Shown piece by piece: positions 24,067 through 32,726 of a DNA stretch of 64,000 bases (position 1 is the stretch's first letter; every line of letters begins with the position of its first letter). Source of the DNA: Roseivirga sp. (GTDB lineage: Bacteria; Bacteroidota; Bacteroidia; Cytophagales; Cyclobacteriaceae). The stretch covers positions 186,001 through 250,000 of the forward strand of contig JAAWWF010000016.1 of NCBI GenBank assembly GCA_021404565.1. Direction: 5' to 3'. The notes beneath the pieces were generated by a model. It was not told where the DNA came from, ran no database searches, and worked only from the letters and a program-made list of their open reading frames with translations. A program made the translations under genes and the position numbers.

Positions 24067-26145
24067 TCAGTGAAAGGGACTATCTACAAAACGAGCTCCC
24101 AGCGGCTTACCTTTCATCAAATTGTATTGATTTAGCAAGATTGAACCGAAACCGGTGGTACCGTAAAAGTAGCCGCTGAAAGTTGTCTGTTTACCCGCAT
24201 TGGCCATAAATCCAAAACGCTCCATCGGCCAGGAAAGCCCATCCTGATCTACTGATTTTGACAGAATGTGATCCAGCGTTTCCACAGCGCTTTCCAGGTA
24301 CTTTGAATCTTGGGTATAGCCATACATCTCCTGATAAAACGCTGCTACACCCGCCAGACCAAAGCGCTGATCAATGGTGAACTTATCGGAGCCAAAGCCT
24401 TCGCTGGGCTTGCCGAGGGGGTTACTCTTTAAGATGCCAGAGTAGCAGGCTTCAGCCCTCTCCAACCAGCTGACTTCACCTGTGATCTGATGAAGCTTAA
24501 TAAATAATCGGGCTACACCTGCCGGACCATGTGCCCATCCAATATCATAGGCTCTCCTCCAGCCCGGATCTGGAAATCCATATGGCACCAGGTAAGCCCC
24601 CTCTCGCTTATTGGCAATTGAGTTTAGATAGTTCACCGCGTTTAATGCAGCCTCCAAAAAGCGATCCTCAGCCGTTGCCTCATAGAGGCTTGCCATAAAA
24701 TATCCGATACCAGCCGGTCCGTGAGAAAAATTTGGCAGCACATATTTACTATTCTGCCCACGTTTCCAACTCCAGCGGTCACCTTCCTTAATTGCTCTGG
24801 TAATCAGTGTTTCACCGGCCTGCACGGCCATGGATTTGGCTTTATCACTTCCCAATTGCTCAGCTGTATAGAGTAGAAACAACCCGGTTCCGGAGAGCCC
24901 ACCAAGTACATCATTGCCCAAATCCCAGGAAATAGTATCCTGCTTGTTGTCTGCAAAATGCTCCAGCATCTCAACAATACTCAAAGCGGCCTCTTTGTAT
25001 TGCTCTTTACCTGTTCGCTTATAGAGCTCAGTCAGTGCAAAACCAGAGCCACCTACATTGCCATAGGGACTAAAAGCCCAGAATTTACCTTTCAATGAAT
25101 CTGTTTTTTGCGGTAGGTTTTCCATAAGATACTCACCAGCAAGCATGGCCTTATCCAGATATACCTGTCCGTTGGTTGCTTTGAACAAATCGAGATACCA
25201 GGCTACCTTACCTGCCACACCATCAGAATAAGAAGTCGTTACCTTATCCGGTTCGTCCAAGGCATCGGACCAATACCACTTATTTTCGTCCTTCACGGCA
25301 TTACTGTCGAGCCATACCTCTGCGGCCCTGGCAAAACCCAGGTAGTCCTCTGCTTCGTAGTTTTTGAACTGATGCAAAAACTGCCTGACGGGAGTCCAGT
25401 TTTCTTCTGAATCCAACAGGATACTACTTCCGTGCTTTCCCTTTCTCACCTGGTGATGCATACTCTTTTCATTCACAAGTGCCTCATTTACCGCTTTGGT
25501 CATGATATACTCGCTGGTGTCACTACCCGCTATTACCAGGGCTGGTTGGGATAGCTGAGTGGCCCAGTTATGAAGCATGGTAGTATCGGAATCGTTGTAT
25601 TCTCCTGGCGAAAAGCTGATCATGCCATCAACCCTGGCAGGGTGCTCGGCAGCCAGCTTGAACTGCAGCATGGCCGAAAAACTCGAACCCCAGAGCAGCG
25701 TTTTCCCCTTAAAACCCGCATGATTTGCCCAGTCCAGAGATGCCTCCATGTCTTGCACGGAAGCCATCATCCGAGGCCAAACCTCTTCTCTTCTGAATTC
25801 ATCTGTATCCTCGTAGTTGTCAACCACCTTATCAGATCCGAATCGCTGTGCTGTTTCATTGGGTATCTTCTCCCAAAAATCCTGCTTACCCCACCTCAGA
25901 TCTACGGCAAGGCAGTTGAATCCAAGCCGCTGCAACACAGGAGCAATTTGTCGATACTCGCCCCTGCTTGAGGCAGATTGATGGAACAAAAGGATGATAG
26001 GGTCACTTTGATTGCCGGTACTGTACAAATCAGCGGTGACCTCAAGACCATCAGCACTGGTAAAAGAGATTTTTTTTAAATCAGAAGATTGACGACAACC
26101 ACAGGCGAGTACCAGGGCCAGCAGGCATACTATTCTCAAAGACAT
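24067..26145 (-). CDS. Lipoprotein fusing alpha/beta hydrolase and LanC-like barrel
   Basis: Residues 1-17 form a lipoprotein signal (LLALVLACGC, acylated cysteine C15 or C17). Residues about 25-260 are an alpha/beta hydrolase: nucleophile elbow GSSFS with S155, and a histidine H238 in GKHGSS. Residues about 265-690 form a LanC-like alpha/alpha barrel with seven G-x-x-G turns, near 309, 364, 414, 475, 539, 594 and 661 (for example SHGPAGIGYF and GWAHGPAGVARLF). The Cys and Cys-His zinc ligands of lanthionine cyclases are missing: WAHG replaces W-C-x-G and QRFGLAG replaces CHG-x-AG. It is therefore unlikely to be a lanthionine cyclase and may be a periplasmic hydrolase or glycan-binding or glycan-cleaving protein. 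It follows a LytTR regulator gene on the same strand, 72 bases downstream. Confidence 0.8.
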   Translation of the reverse strand: MSLRIVCLLALVLACGCRQSSDLKKISFTSADGLEVTADLYSTGNQSDPIILLFHQSASSRGEYRQIAPVLQRLGFNCLAVDLRWGKQDFWEKIPNETAQRFGSDKVVDNYEDTDEFRREEVWPRMMASVQDMEASLDWANHAGFKGKTLLWGSSFSAMLQFKLAAEHPARVDGMISFSPGEYNDSDTTMLHNWATQLSQPALVIAGSDTSEYIMTKAVNEALVNEKSMHHQVRKGKHGSSILLDSEENWTPVRQFLHQFKNYEAEDYLGFARAAEVWLDSNAVKDENKWYWSDALDEPDKVTTSYSDGVAGKVAWYLDLFKATNGQVYLDKAMLAGEYLMENLPQKTDSLKGKFWAFSPYGNVGGSGFALTELYKRTGKEQYKEAALSIVEMLEHFADNKQDTISWDLGNDVLGGLSGTGLFLLYTAEQLGSDKAKSMAVQAGETLITRAIKEGDRWSWKRGQNSKYVLPNFSHGPAGIGYFMASLYEATAEDRFLEAALNAVNYLNSIANKREGAYLVPYGFPDPGWRRAYDIGWAHGPAGVARLFIKLHQITGEVSWLERAEACYSGILKSNPLGKPSEGFGSDKFTIDQRFGLAGVAAFYQEMYGYTQDSKYLESAVETLDHILSKSVDQDGLSWPMERFGFMANAGKQTTFSGYFYGTTGFGSILLNQYNLMKGKPLGARFVDSPFH

Positions 26146-26217
26146 AGAGCATTATTTTGTGGCAATAAGGAAATGGCCAGGTTTGAGACCAAGATATTAT
26201 TCGCCAAACAAGCCCGA

Positions 26218-27066
26218 TTATTCGTTAACGATTCCCCTATTCGTGAATTGGTTGCGGTAAGCCTTACCCAGTTTCAGGGTAATTCCGCATGAGAGCTCCA
26301 AGAACTCTCCCTTCTGACCATCATACTTGTTCAGTCGCGCGATGATATGCCCGGTATTAATAAAGTAAGAGCGGTGCGCCCTCTTAAAAGTATCTGAAGG
26401 TAGGTGAGTCTCCAGGTTTTTCATCGAATTTTTAATCAAATGGGCACCTGATGAGGTATGCAGTTTTTGATAGTGATCCTGCGCTTCTATCCAGTACACC
26501 TGATCAAATTCAACGGAAAAAGCCCTTCCATTTTCCTTGACTGTAAAGCTACTTAGCAGGTTTTTCGCTGTAACCCCGGGAGGCTTTTGGGAAGGATACA
26601 AGTCGCGATAGAAACTGACCAGCAAAACTATCGCCCAATAGATCAATAAATGAATATGAATAACATTGGTAAGGTACTTGGCAATAAACCTTGGGAAAAT
26701 GGGAGTGCTGGACAGATCAATGGCAAACAGAAACAGGTTACAGAACAGCATATGGATTAAGGCAAGTACTATACTTAAACCCAGATGCGCTGAAAATTGC
26801 CAATACCACTTCCCCTCTCTCAGTTTGATTTTATCCGTAAGCCGGAGGATAACCGGAGTGGCAAGTGCGTAAGTGCCATAGACGATCAGATTGTAAATCA
26901 GGCTAAGTTTGACGGAATAGTCTTCCACCACTGCCGCATGCTTATAGTAATTCTGAGCTAAGACAATCAGGGCAATCAGCGTAGTCGCCAGCCCGGCAAG
27001 TGAAGTGAACTTTACCTGTCTGGAAAGCGAGAGATTCCGACTTTTCAGCTCAATACTTTTTGCCAT
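26218..27066 (-). CDS. Membrane-anchored LytTR transcription regulator
   Basis: The 282-residue protein has four predicted transmembrane helices at about 18-37, 43-62, 75-97 and 107-140, then a linker and a C-terminal LytTR DNA-binding domain at about 170-275 (VYWIEAQDHYQKLHTSSG, FKRAHRSYFINTGHIIARL). It has no receiver domain, so it is a one-component, membrane-sensing regulator as seen widely in Bacteroidetes. It precedes the hydrolase-LanC gene on the same strand and is the obvious candidate to control that gene. The glycerate kinase gene ends only 32 bases upstream, so it may be co-transcribed with the glycosylglycerate operon. Confidence 0.88.
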   Translation of the reverse strand: MAKSIELKSRNLSLSRQVKFTSLAGLATTLIALIVLAQNYYKHAAVVEDYSVKLSLIYNLIVYGTYALATPVILRLTDKIKLREGKWYWQFSAHLGLSIVLALIHMLFCNLFLFAIDLSSTPIFPRFIAKYLTNVIHIHLLIYWAIVLLVSFYRDLYPSQKPPGVTAKNLLSSFTVKENGRAFSVEFDQVYWIEAQDHYQKLHTSSGAHLIKNSMKNLETHLPSDTFKRAHRSYFINTGHIIARLNKYDGQKGEFLELSCGITLKLGKAYRNQFTNRGIVNE

Positions 27067-27098
27067 AATCTAATATACTACTAATTGGTTTAGAGGTT

Positions 27099-28211
27099 TT
27101 AGTTCTTCTGTGCAAACTCCATGATAAGCTCATAAGCCCTTTCTCTGACCAAAGCAAAAGAATTGGCCATTGCCATTTCCGGACTTACATGCTCATTTAC
27201 AAGAGGATGGATACTCTCAGCCTGTAGACTTGCCTGCACCCTTTCAACCTCCTCTGCTATACCACAAATCACCGAAAAAGGGACTTCCAGCTCCCTGGCC
27301 TTTTTTGAAACTCCCGCTATCACCTTTCCCTCCACGGTCTGTAAATCCATTTTGCCTTCTCCAGAGATGATAAGGTCTGCTCCTCCCAGTTTCGTATCAA
27401 AACCGGTTATCTCCATCACGGTTTCTATTCCGGATTTAAGTTCTGCCCCCAAAAAGCTCATGGCACCATAACCCAAACCACCGGCAGCTCCGGCTCCGGC
27501 TATGTTTTCGAAACCGTTGTTTAATATTTCCTTCAGCATTCCGAGGCTTTGCTCCAGGACCACTACCATTTCATCATCTGCCCCTTTTTGTCGGCCATAA
27601 ACAAAACTGGCACCATCAGGTCCTAACAGCAGGTTCTGAACATCGGTAAGCACGGTAAAATCTACTCCAGCCAAAAGGCCATCCGTCTTATCCAATACAT
27701 CAGATATTTCACCCAGGTTCCCGCCATTCATTCCAGAACTCCTGCCTCTCTCATCCTGAAATTGAAAGCCCAAAGCTTCGGCCATTCCTGCTCCACCATC
27801 ATTAGTGGCGCTCCCCCCTATCATCAGATAGATGTGCCTGGCTCCATTGTTAATGGCATGTTTGATGAGTTCACCAGTACCATGTGTTGAGGTTTCGAAC
27901 GGATTTCGCTCCTCCGGCCTCAACAGTTGCAGACCACTGGCCAGGGCCATTTCTATAAAAGCCGAAGTTTCGTTTCTCAGATAATAGCTTTTGATCTCTC
28001 GATAGAGCGGATCTCTTACTTTGAGGGGAATCCGCTTAAGGTTCAAAGCATCTTCCAGCAAATCAAGCGTACCTTCGCCACCATCAGCCAGGGGATGACT
28101 TACCACCTCAATGGACGGGTCAAAATCGCGTATCCCTTGGGCTATCGCCAGGCATACCTCATTTGCACTAAGAGTACCTTTAAATTTATCGGGAGCAATG
28201 ACTACACGCAT
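27099..28211 (-). CDS. Glycerate kinase (GarK/GlxK type)
   Basis: ATP-dependent phosphorylation of D-glycerate; this family usually gives 2-phosphoglycerate. The start MRVVIAPDKFKGTLSANEVC and the following PLADGGEGTLDLL, IYLMIGGSATNDGGAGMAEALG and GAGAAGGLGYG blocks are diagnostic. Length 370 is normal. It is the last gene of a three-gene unit after the Na+ symporter (3-base gap) and the GH63 enzyme, so the likely source of its substrate is glycerate freed from mannosyl- or glucosylglycerate. Confidence 0.93.
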   Translation of the reverse strand: MRVVIAPDKFKGTLSANEVCLAIAQGIRDFDPSIEVVSHPLADGGEGTLDLLEDALNLKRIPLKVRDPLYREIKSYYLRNETSAFIEMALASGLQLLRPEERNPFETSTHGTGELIKHAINNGARHIYLMIGGSATNDGGAGMAEALGFQFQDERGRSSGMNGGNLGEISDVLDKTDGLLAGVDFTVLTDVQNLLLGPDGASFVYGRQKGADDEMVVVLEQSLGMLKEILNNGFENIAGAGAAGGLGYGAMSFLGAELKSGIETVMEITGFDTKLGGADLIISGEGKMDLQTVEGKVIAGVSKKARELEVPFSVICGIAEEVERVQASLQAESIHPLVNEHVSPEMAMANSFALVRERAYELIMEFAQKN

Positions 28212-28214
28212 GGG

Positions 28215-29777
28215 CTAAAACCAGTTTGGCAGGCTTACAGAAACCCATACAATGATGGCAAAGAAAGCCAGCAGGAGATAAACACTTCGTTGATTGAAGT
28301 TGATGGGTTCTATCTCAATTCCCTTACCAGAAACCATGGCATTGGGCGCAATGGTACTGACCAGATAAGCTACTGCAAAGGTTACCACCGCTCCAATGGC
28401 ATTCCACCAAAACCAGAAGATATCCGGCACAGCCAGCCACATATAAACATTGAGTCCCACACCGGCCAGCAAACCAATGTTGGCCCCAAGCCCATTGATC
28501 TTTTTCACCAGCATGGCTGCAATAAAAATGGCCAGAATAGGACCAAATGAAACTGAACCTACCTTGTTGATAGCTTCAATTACAGTATCGGCAATATCAC
28601 CTACAAAAAAGGCTATCACCACACAAACCACTCCCCAAAAGAGTGCCGTCATACGTGAAAGCCCCATATATTTTTTCTCGGGTAAATCCTTTCCTCGCGC
28701 GAACAAATCCTCCACCGAGGCAGCGCTAAGTGAATTAACCGCAGAGCTCAGGGATGACATAGCAGCTGAGAATATGGCCACTATCAACAGGCCAATGACC
28801 CCATTGGGCAAATAGTCTTTGATAAAAACCGGGATCATTTTGTCAGGTTGACCGGTCGGAATCTGTGAGAAAAATCCGGCTTCGTTCATCGCGAACGTTC
28901 CTACAACCAAACCCATTACACAATAGGCAAGGGTCACGGGAAAACGGAGCAGTCCGTTTGCCACTAGGGTCTGTCGCATGGTCTTGACGCTGCTGGCAGA
29001 GAGGAGGCGCTGTACCTGGCTCTGATCTGTGCCATAATAAGAAACGTAAAGAAAGAAACCACCCACCAGCATGGGCCAAAAGCCGAAACCGTCTCCATTC
29101 ACCCCTAGAGACGAGAAGTCTACTGCCGTTAGTCGCGCGGGGTCTACCTTGTCTACAAAATTGCCCCAGCCACCCAGGTAGTGCAATCCGAAACCAAAGC
29201 AGATGATGATGCCCACAAAGAGAATGATCATTTGAATCATGTCTCCGTAGACCACCGCCTTCATTCCGCCAAAGAGAGAATAGATCATGGTAACAATGCC
29301 TATGATAACGATGCTTTGCCACATGGGAATCTCCATGACACTCTCCAGAATAATGGCTACGGTATAAATCATTACTCCGGTACCAAAGGCCCGGCTGATC
29401 TGAAAAACAATGCTCAGCAATACGCGAGTACTGGCATCGAACCTTCTTTCTAAAAACTCATAAACACTGACAATGCCCGATTTATAAAAGGTAGGTACGA
29501 GCACCACCATCAAGAAAATCATGGCCAGAGGTACAGCAAACTCGTAGGTAAGCCAAACCATACCTCCCCCCTCCTTAAGCCCCACAAAAGCAGGGGCGGA
29601 AATAAAGCTCACAGCCGAAAGCTGGGTAGCAGCCGTACTCATGGCCAGTGGAAACCAGCCAAAACTCCTACCACCCAGGTAGTAGTCATTTTTATCTGCT
29701 TGATTTTTGAAAATAAAACCGAGGCACAGGAAGCCACCGATATAGAGGAAGATAATGGCGTAATCTAAGAAGTTCAT
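28215..29777 (-). CDS. Sodium:solute symporter (SSS family)
   Basis: A 520-residue inner-membrane protein with about 13-14 hydrophobic helices and SSS-family signatures such as the helix-8 segment SAAMSSLSSAVNSLSAASVEDL, which contains the Na2-site serines, and an early YYLGGRSFGWFPLAMST. It would import a small solute with sodium. Start codon overlaps the stop of the GH63 gene by one base (TAATG), and glycerate kinase follows after three bases, so the cargo is most likely mannosylglycerate, glucosylglycerate or a related osmolyte. Direct substrate residues cannot be read. Confidence 0.9.
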   Translation of the reverse strand: MNFLDYAIIFLYIGGFLCLGFIFKNQADKNDYYLGGRSFGWFPLAMSTAATQLSAVSFISAPAFVGLKEGGGMVWLTYEFAVPLAMIFLMVVLVPTFYKSGIVSVYEFLERRFDASTRVLLSIVFQISRAFGTGVMIYTVAIILESVMEIPMWQSIVIIGIVTMIYSLFGGMKAVVYGDMIQMIILFVGIIICFGFGLHYLGGWGNFVDKVDPARLTAVDFSSLGVNGDGFGFWPMLVGGFFLYVSYYGTDQSQVQRLLSASSVKTMRQTLVANGLLRFPVTLAYCVMGLVVGTFAMNEAGFFSQIPTGQPDKMIPVFIKDYLPNGVIGLLIVAIFSAAMSSLSSAVNSLSAASVEDLFARGKDLPEKKYMGLSRMTALFWGVVCVVIAFFVGDIADTVIEAINKVGSVSFGPILAIFIAAMLVKKINGLGANIGLLAGVGLNVYMWLAVPDIFWFWWNAIGAVVTFAVAYLVSTIAPNAMVSGKGIEIEPINFNQRSVYLLLAFFAIIVWVSVSLPNWF

Positions 29778-31123
29778 TAGTCAGCAATAAGGTCAAGCAC
29801 GACCGCAGCAGTCCAGGAAAAATGATCTCCTCCGTAACCATGTTCCAGCTGATCGGCCACGGCTGTCCGTGGATCGAAATATTCGTGAAAGCCTAATTTA
29901 TCAACTAAATCGAGAAAATCCCATTTGACCCTTTTGGCTGTCCCCATAAAGCCATAGTCAAGCAAACCGTGATAGATCAGCCAGTTCATTTGCGGCCAGA
30001 TCGGGCCTTTCCAGTACTTTTTGGGATCGAAAATCCAGTGATCTATATCAAAGCTCGGCACCACCCTGAAGCCCTCAGGCCTGTCTGCCACATCGTATAA
30101 ATTATTGCGCAGCTTGCGGGCACGCTTCGCATCAGGTATTCCGGCAAACAGTGAAACATATGCTCCTATCTCTTTTAGCTTGATATGTTTATGGCTTCGC
30201 ATATCAAAGGGAGCATAGGTTTCCAGCTCTTCCACCCAAAGTTTTTGGTCAAAGGCCCTGATGCTTTGCTTATTCCACTCTTTGATCTCTGCCACATCAA
30301 AACCAAAGCGTTCACCCAGGCGAATCAGGCTTTGGTTCGACTTGATCAGAACCGCATTGAAAAGGGTGTCTTGCACCAGAAAGGGTGATTCATCAGAAAT
30401 ACCCGTCCCCATATAGCCGTGTCTTTTGCCCAGCTCCATCAGGTACACATAACAATCGTAATCTGACTGCGAAGGGCGCTCAGAAGGGTCGGCAATCTTG
30501 TTGTCAAATCGCTCGTAAGGGGGTAAATCTCCCGGCAAGATTTTCATGCTTTTGAGAATATCATCCCAGAGAGGAGAATTATCTCTGCCCGAAGCCCAGG
30601 GGTGATAGATATAGGCCAGACCTTCTTTGTTAGGGTCGCGGTGCTGATAATAATAACGGTGCAGCTTCACCACTTTTGGAAAGAATTTCTTCGCAAAGGC
30701 CATCAGCTTGCTATTATCAGGAGCCATATCAAGCATGCGCTCCAAAATAAAACCATGCACAGGTGGTTGTGTAATGCCCGAGGTTTCTACTTGCCTCGAA
30801 GAGTAGCTGAATTTGCTCGACTGCCAGTAGTCGGGCCCTGGAAAGTAGCCTTCCCGCTTCTTGCTGTGAAACACGATGTGGGGAAGCATGCCATTATCCC
30901 ATTGCCCTAAAAACAGGTTTTCCAGCTCAGAAATGGCCTGGTCTACGTCAAAGTGAGCAAAACCCATGGCCACAAAGCCTGAATCCCAGTTCCATTGATA
31001 GGGGTATAGTTTTTTACTGGGGACGGTATACCCTCCTGTAAGAACATTTCCAGACAGTATTCCTTTTGCCTCCCGGCTCAACCGTTCGACATCTACGCGC
31101 GCAATAGATTCAGCAATCATCAT
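29777..31123 (-). CDS. GH63-family mannosyl/glucosylglycerate hydrolase
   Basis: A 448-residue cytoplasmic (alpha/alpha)6-barrel glycoside hydrolase of the MGH1-like branch. It has YPYQWNWDSGFVAMG at 40-54, the acid-bearing HPWASGRDNSP with D181, and the C-terminal HGYGGDHFSWTAA region with E427 as likely base. These positions correspond closely to the aspartate and glutamate residues described for bacterial glucosylglycerate and mannosylglycerate hydrolases, and length also fits. Products would be glucose or mannose plus glycerate, exactly what the downstream glycerate kinase needs. Trehalase-like or other oligosaccharide substrates remain possible. First gene of the operon; a hairpin and promoter box lie just upstream. 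Confidence 0.85.
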   Translation of the reverse strand: MMIAESIARVDVERLSREAKGILSGNVLTGGYTVPSKKLYPYQWNWDSGFVAMGFAHFDVDQAISELENLFLGQWDNGMLPHIVFHSKKREGYFPGPDYWQSSKFSYSSRQVETSGITQPPVHGFILERMLDMAPDNSKLMAFAKKFFPKVVKLHRYYYQHRDPNKEGLAYIYHPWASGRDNSPLWDDILKSMKILPGDLPPYERFDNKIADPSERPSQSDYDCYVYLMELGKRHGYMGTGISDESPFLVQDTLFNAVLIKSNQSLIRLGERFGFDVAEIKEWNKQSIRAFDQKLWVEELETYAPFDMRSHKHIKLKEIGAYVSLFAGIPDAKRARKLRNNLYDVADRPEGFRVVPSFDIDHWIFDPKKYWKGPIWPQMNWLIYHGLLDYGFMGTAKRVKWDFLDLVDKLGFHEYFDPRTAVADQLEHGYGGDHFSWTAAVVLDLIAD

Positions 31124-31139
31124 ATCTTATAAATAACAA

Positions 31140-31182
31140 GAGACCGGTTTTTCCATATACCGGTCTCCTGTTAGCAAAGATA
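31140..31182 (-). promoter_or_regulatory. Promoter and 5'-end hairpin of glycosylglycerate operon
   Basis: On the minus strand TATCTTTG (31182-31175) is an exact -7 box, with CTTT 19 bases upstream in the -33 position. Transcription should start near 31168. Directly there begins a perfect inverted repeat GAGACCGGT-N10-ACCGGTCTC (31167-31140), ending 16 bases before the ATG. It lacks a U-tract, so it is not a terminator; it could be an operator just downstream of +1 or a 5' RNA hairpin controlling stability or translation. Confidence 0.55.
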
Positions 31183-31205
31183 AAAAATTAGCGTTTCCGT
31201 AAAAG

Positions 31206-32723
31206 ATGAGTTTGCAAAAGGGATTTCTGAGAGGGCCGCAACTAAAGCCGGATGGCTGGTTGATCTTCAGTGGTGCTTTACTCTCGGCAGTCATCACCTT
31301 CGCCTTCTACTTTTTCTTTCTCTATTTCGCTGAAGCCCTCCGTAAGGCACTCTCCGATATACTTTTTACCATACTCCTAATGGAGGAAAGGGACGTGAAA
31401 TTCCATGGCTACAGCCTCGCACTGCTGTCTTCTGTCATAGGTCAAAGTTTTGGGCTCAGATTGATATTTCAAAACATAAAACGTCCGGCAGATGCCAAAT
31501 CGCGGCTGAATCCGAGGTTAAGCCTACATATTGTTGATACTACATTATGGTACTGGCTCTATTGGTGCACGAAACTCCTGTTCGTACTCGGTATATTCTT
31601 CACTGCCATAAGCCTACAATATGACTTAAACATCCGGGAGGATATAGGATATGTATTCTTCCTTTTTTCGTTCGTATGGTTTTTAAATAACTGGTTAGGT
31701 GCCTATAGGATTCTTCGTAAAAACTATTTCAAATGGCTGTTTTGCGCATTTCTCTACCTGATCCTGAGCTCGGTGGTTTTTGGGAACGTTAGATTGATTG
31801 ATCATAATACTCTGAATCAATATATCAAGAGAAGCTATCCGGAGTATAGATACGAGATGCAATTGGCAGAGAGTCGCACACAAATTGGTCTGCGAAGGTT
31901 CCGACCTAACACCAAAGTTCATCTCATTTGGAATGGAATCGAGGCAAAGGTTCTCTTCCGGAAATCTGATTTACCTCCACTTCGAATCAACGATCCTCTT
32001 GTTCATAAAAAGGTAAATCAGATTAGATCATCTTTGGCAGAAGTAGAACAAGACTATCTCAGGTTTATCATTGCGGCTGATACCAGGATTCCTACTTCCT
32101 CGATATTGGCATTTGAACATGTTCTCTCTACAAATGGGGTTGACAAGGTCCTTTATCGCACCAGCGTCAAAAACTCCAAATACCCCTGGCACTTCCCTCT
32201 ATTTCAAAGAACCGGGTTTCCTAAACTGATCAGCCCTGAATGCCTGGTTGCCCAACAAACGCTCTATGATTTCAAACGAGCAGGGCATAAGGCAAATCAA
32301 ATTGAATGGCCCGATGTCGGGTGTTACAGGCTGATAAGTTTTTTACAAGAAAATCGGGTTCTGGTTAAAAATGATTCCAGTGGCCTGAGGTTAAATGGCA
32401 CTCCTGTTGGCGAACAGGAATTGCTTAATATACTTGCAAACCTAATCGACAAATATGAAGGAGACCTTAACGTACTTTATCAACCTCATCCGGATGTGAG
32501 CTTCGCTGAATATCTAAAAGGAAGAGACATCATTTACCAAAGCTATATCGCCAACAGGAAAAAATATGCCCTGGACAAATACGGTTTAGAATATGAGTAC
32601 GCTGACCGGTATTGGGACCCCAGGTTGAGGGACCAATACAGAGATATTCGATGGACCTACCCTATTGCTATACTAGAGCTAACAGGCTGGAATCTGGAAT
32701 TCTATAACTATCTAAAAGAATAG
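31206..32723 (+). CDS. Membrane protein of tandem paralogue pair, copy 1
   Basis: A 505-residue protein starting MSLQKGFLRGPQLKPDGWLIF. It has about five hydrophobic segments within the first 210 residues (approximately 18-45, 65-85, 113-140, 147-165 and 173-195), then a large soluble region of nearly 300 residues. The downstream gene is a divergent paralogue with the same opening (GFLR-x-x-x-x-KP), the same LRKNYFKWL/LKKNYFKYL motif near the last helix and a shared C-terminal 'KYALDKYGLEYEYADRYWD' type segment. No family is recognised. The only notable composition is many tyrosine and tryptophan residues in the soluble part. Confidence 0.7.
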   Translation: MSLQKGFLRGPQLKPDGWLIFSGALLSAVITFAFYFFFLYFAEALRKALSDILFTILLMEERDVKFHGYSLALLSSVIGQSFGLRLIFQNIKRPADAKSRLNPRLSLHIVDTTLWYWLYWCTKLLFVLGIFFTAISLQYDLNIREDIGYVFFLFSFVWFLNNWLGAYRILRKNYFKWLFCAFLYLILSSVVFGNVRLIDHNTLNQYIKRSYPEYRYEMQLAESRTQIGLRRFRPNTKVHLIWNGIEAKVLFRKSDLPPLRINDPLVHKKVNQIRSSLAEVEQDYLRFIIAADTRIPTSSILAFEHVLSTNGVDKVLYRTSVKNSKYPWHFPLFQRTGFPKLISPECLVAQQTLYDFKRAGHKANQIEWPDVGCYRLISFLQENRVLVKNDSSGLRLNGTPVGEQELLNILANLIDKYEGDLNVLYQPHPDVSFAEYLKGRDIIYQSYIANRKKYALDKYGLEYEYADRYWDPRLRDQYRDIRWTYPIAILELTGWNLEFYNYLKE

Positions 32724-32726
32724 AAG

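Noticed and set aside
24067-26145. LanC-like domain as part of a lantibiotic cluster
   Set aside because: Zinc ligands are missing, and there is no LanB, precursor peptide or ABC exporter nearby; the protein is an exported lipoprotein.
31140-31167. Inverted repeat before the GH63 gene as a terminator
   Set aside because: It lies upstream of both divergent genes and has no T-run on either strand; treated as operator or 5' hairpin instead.
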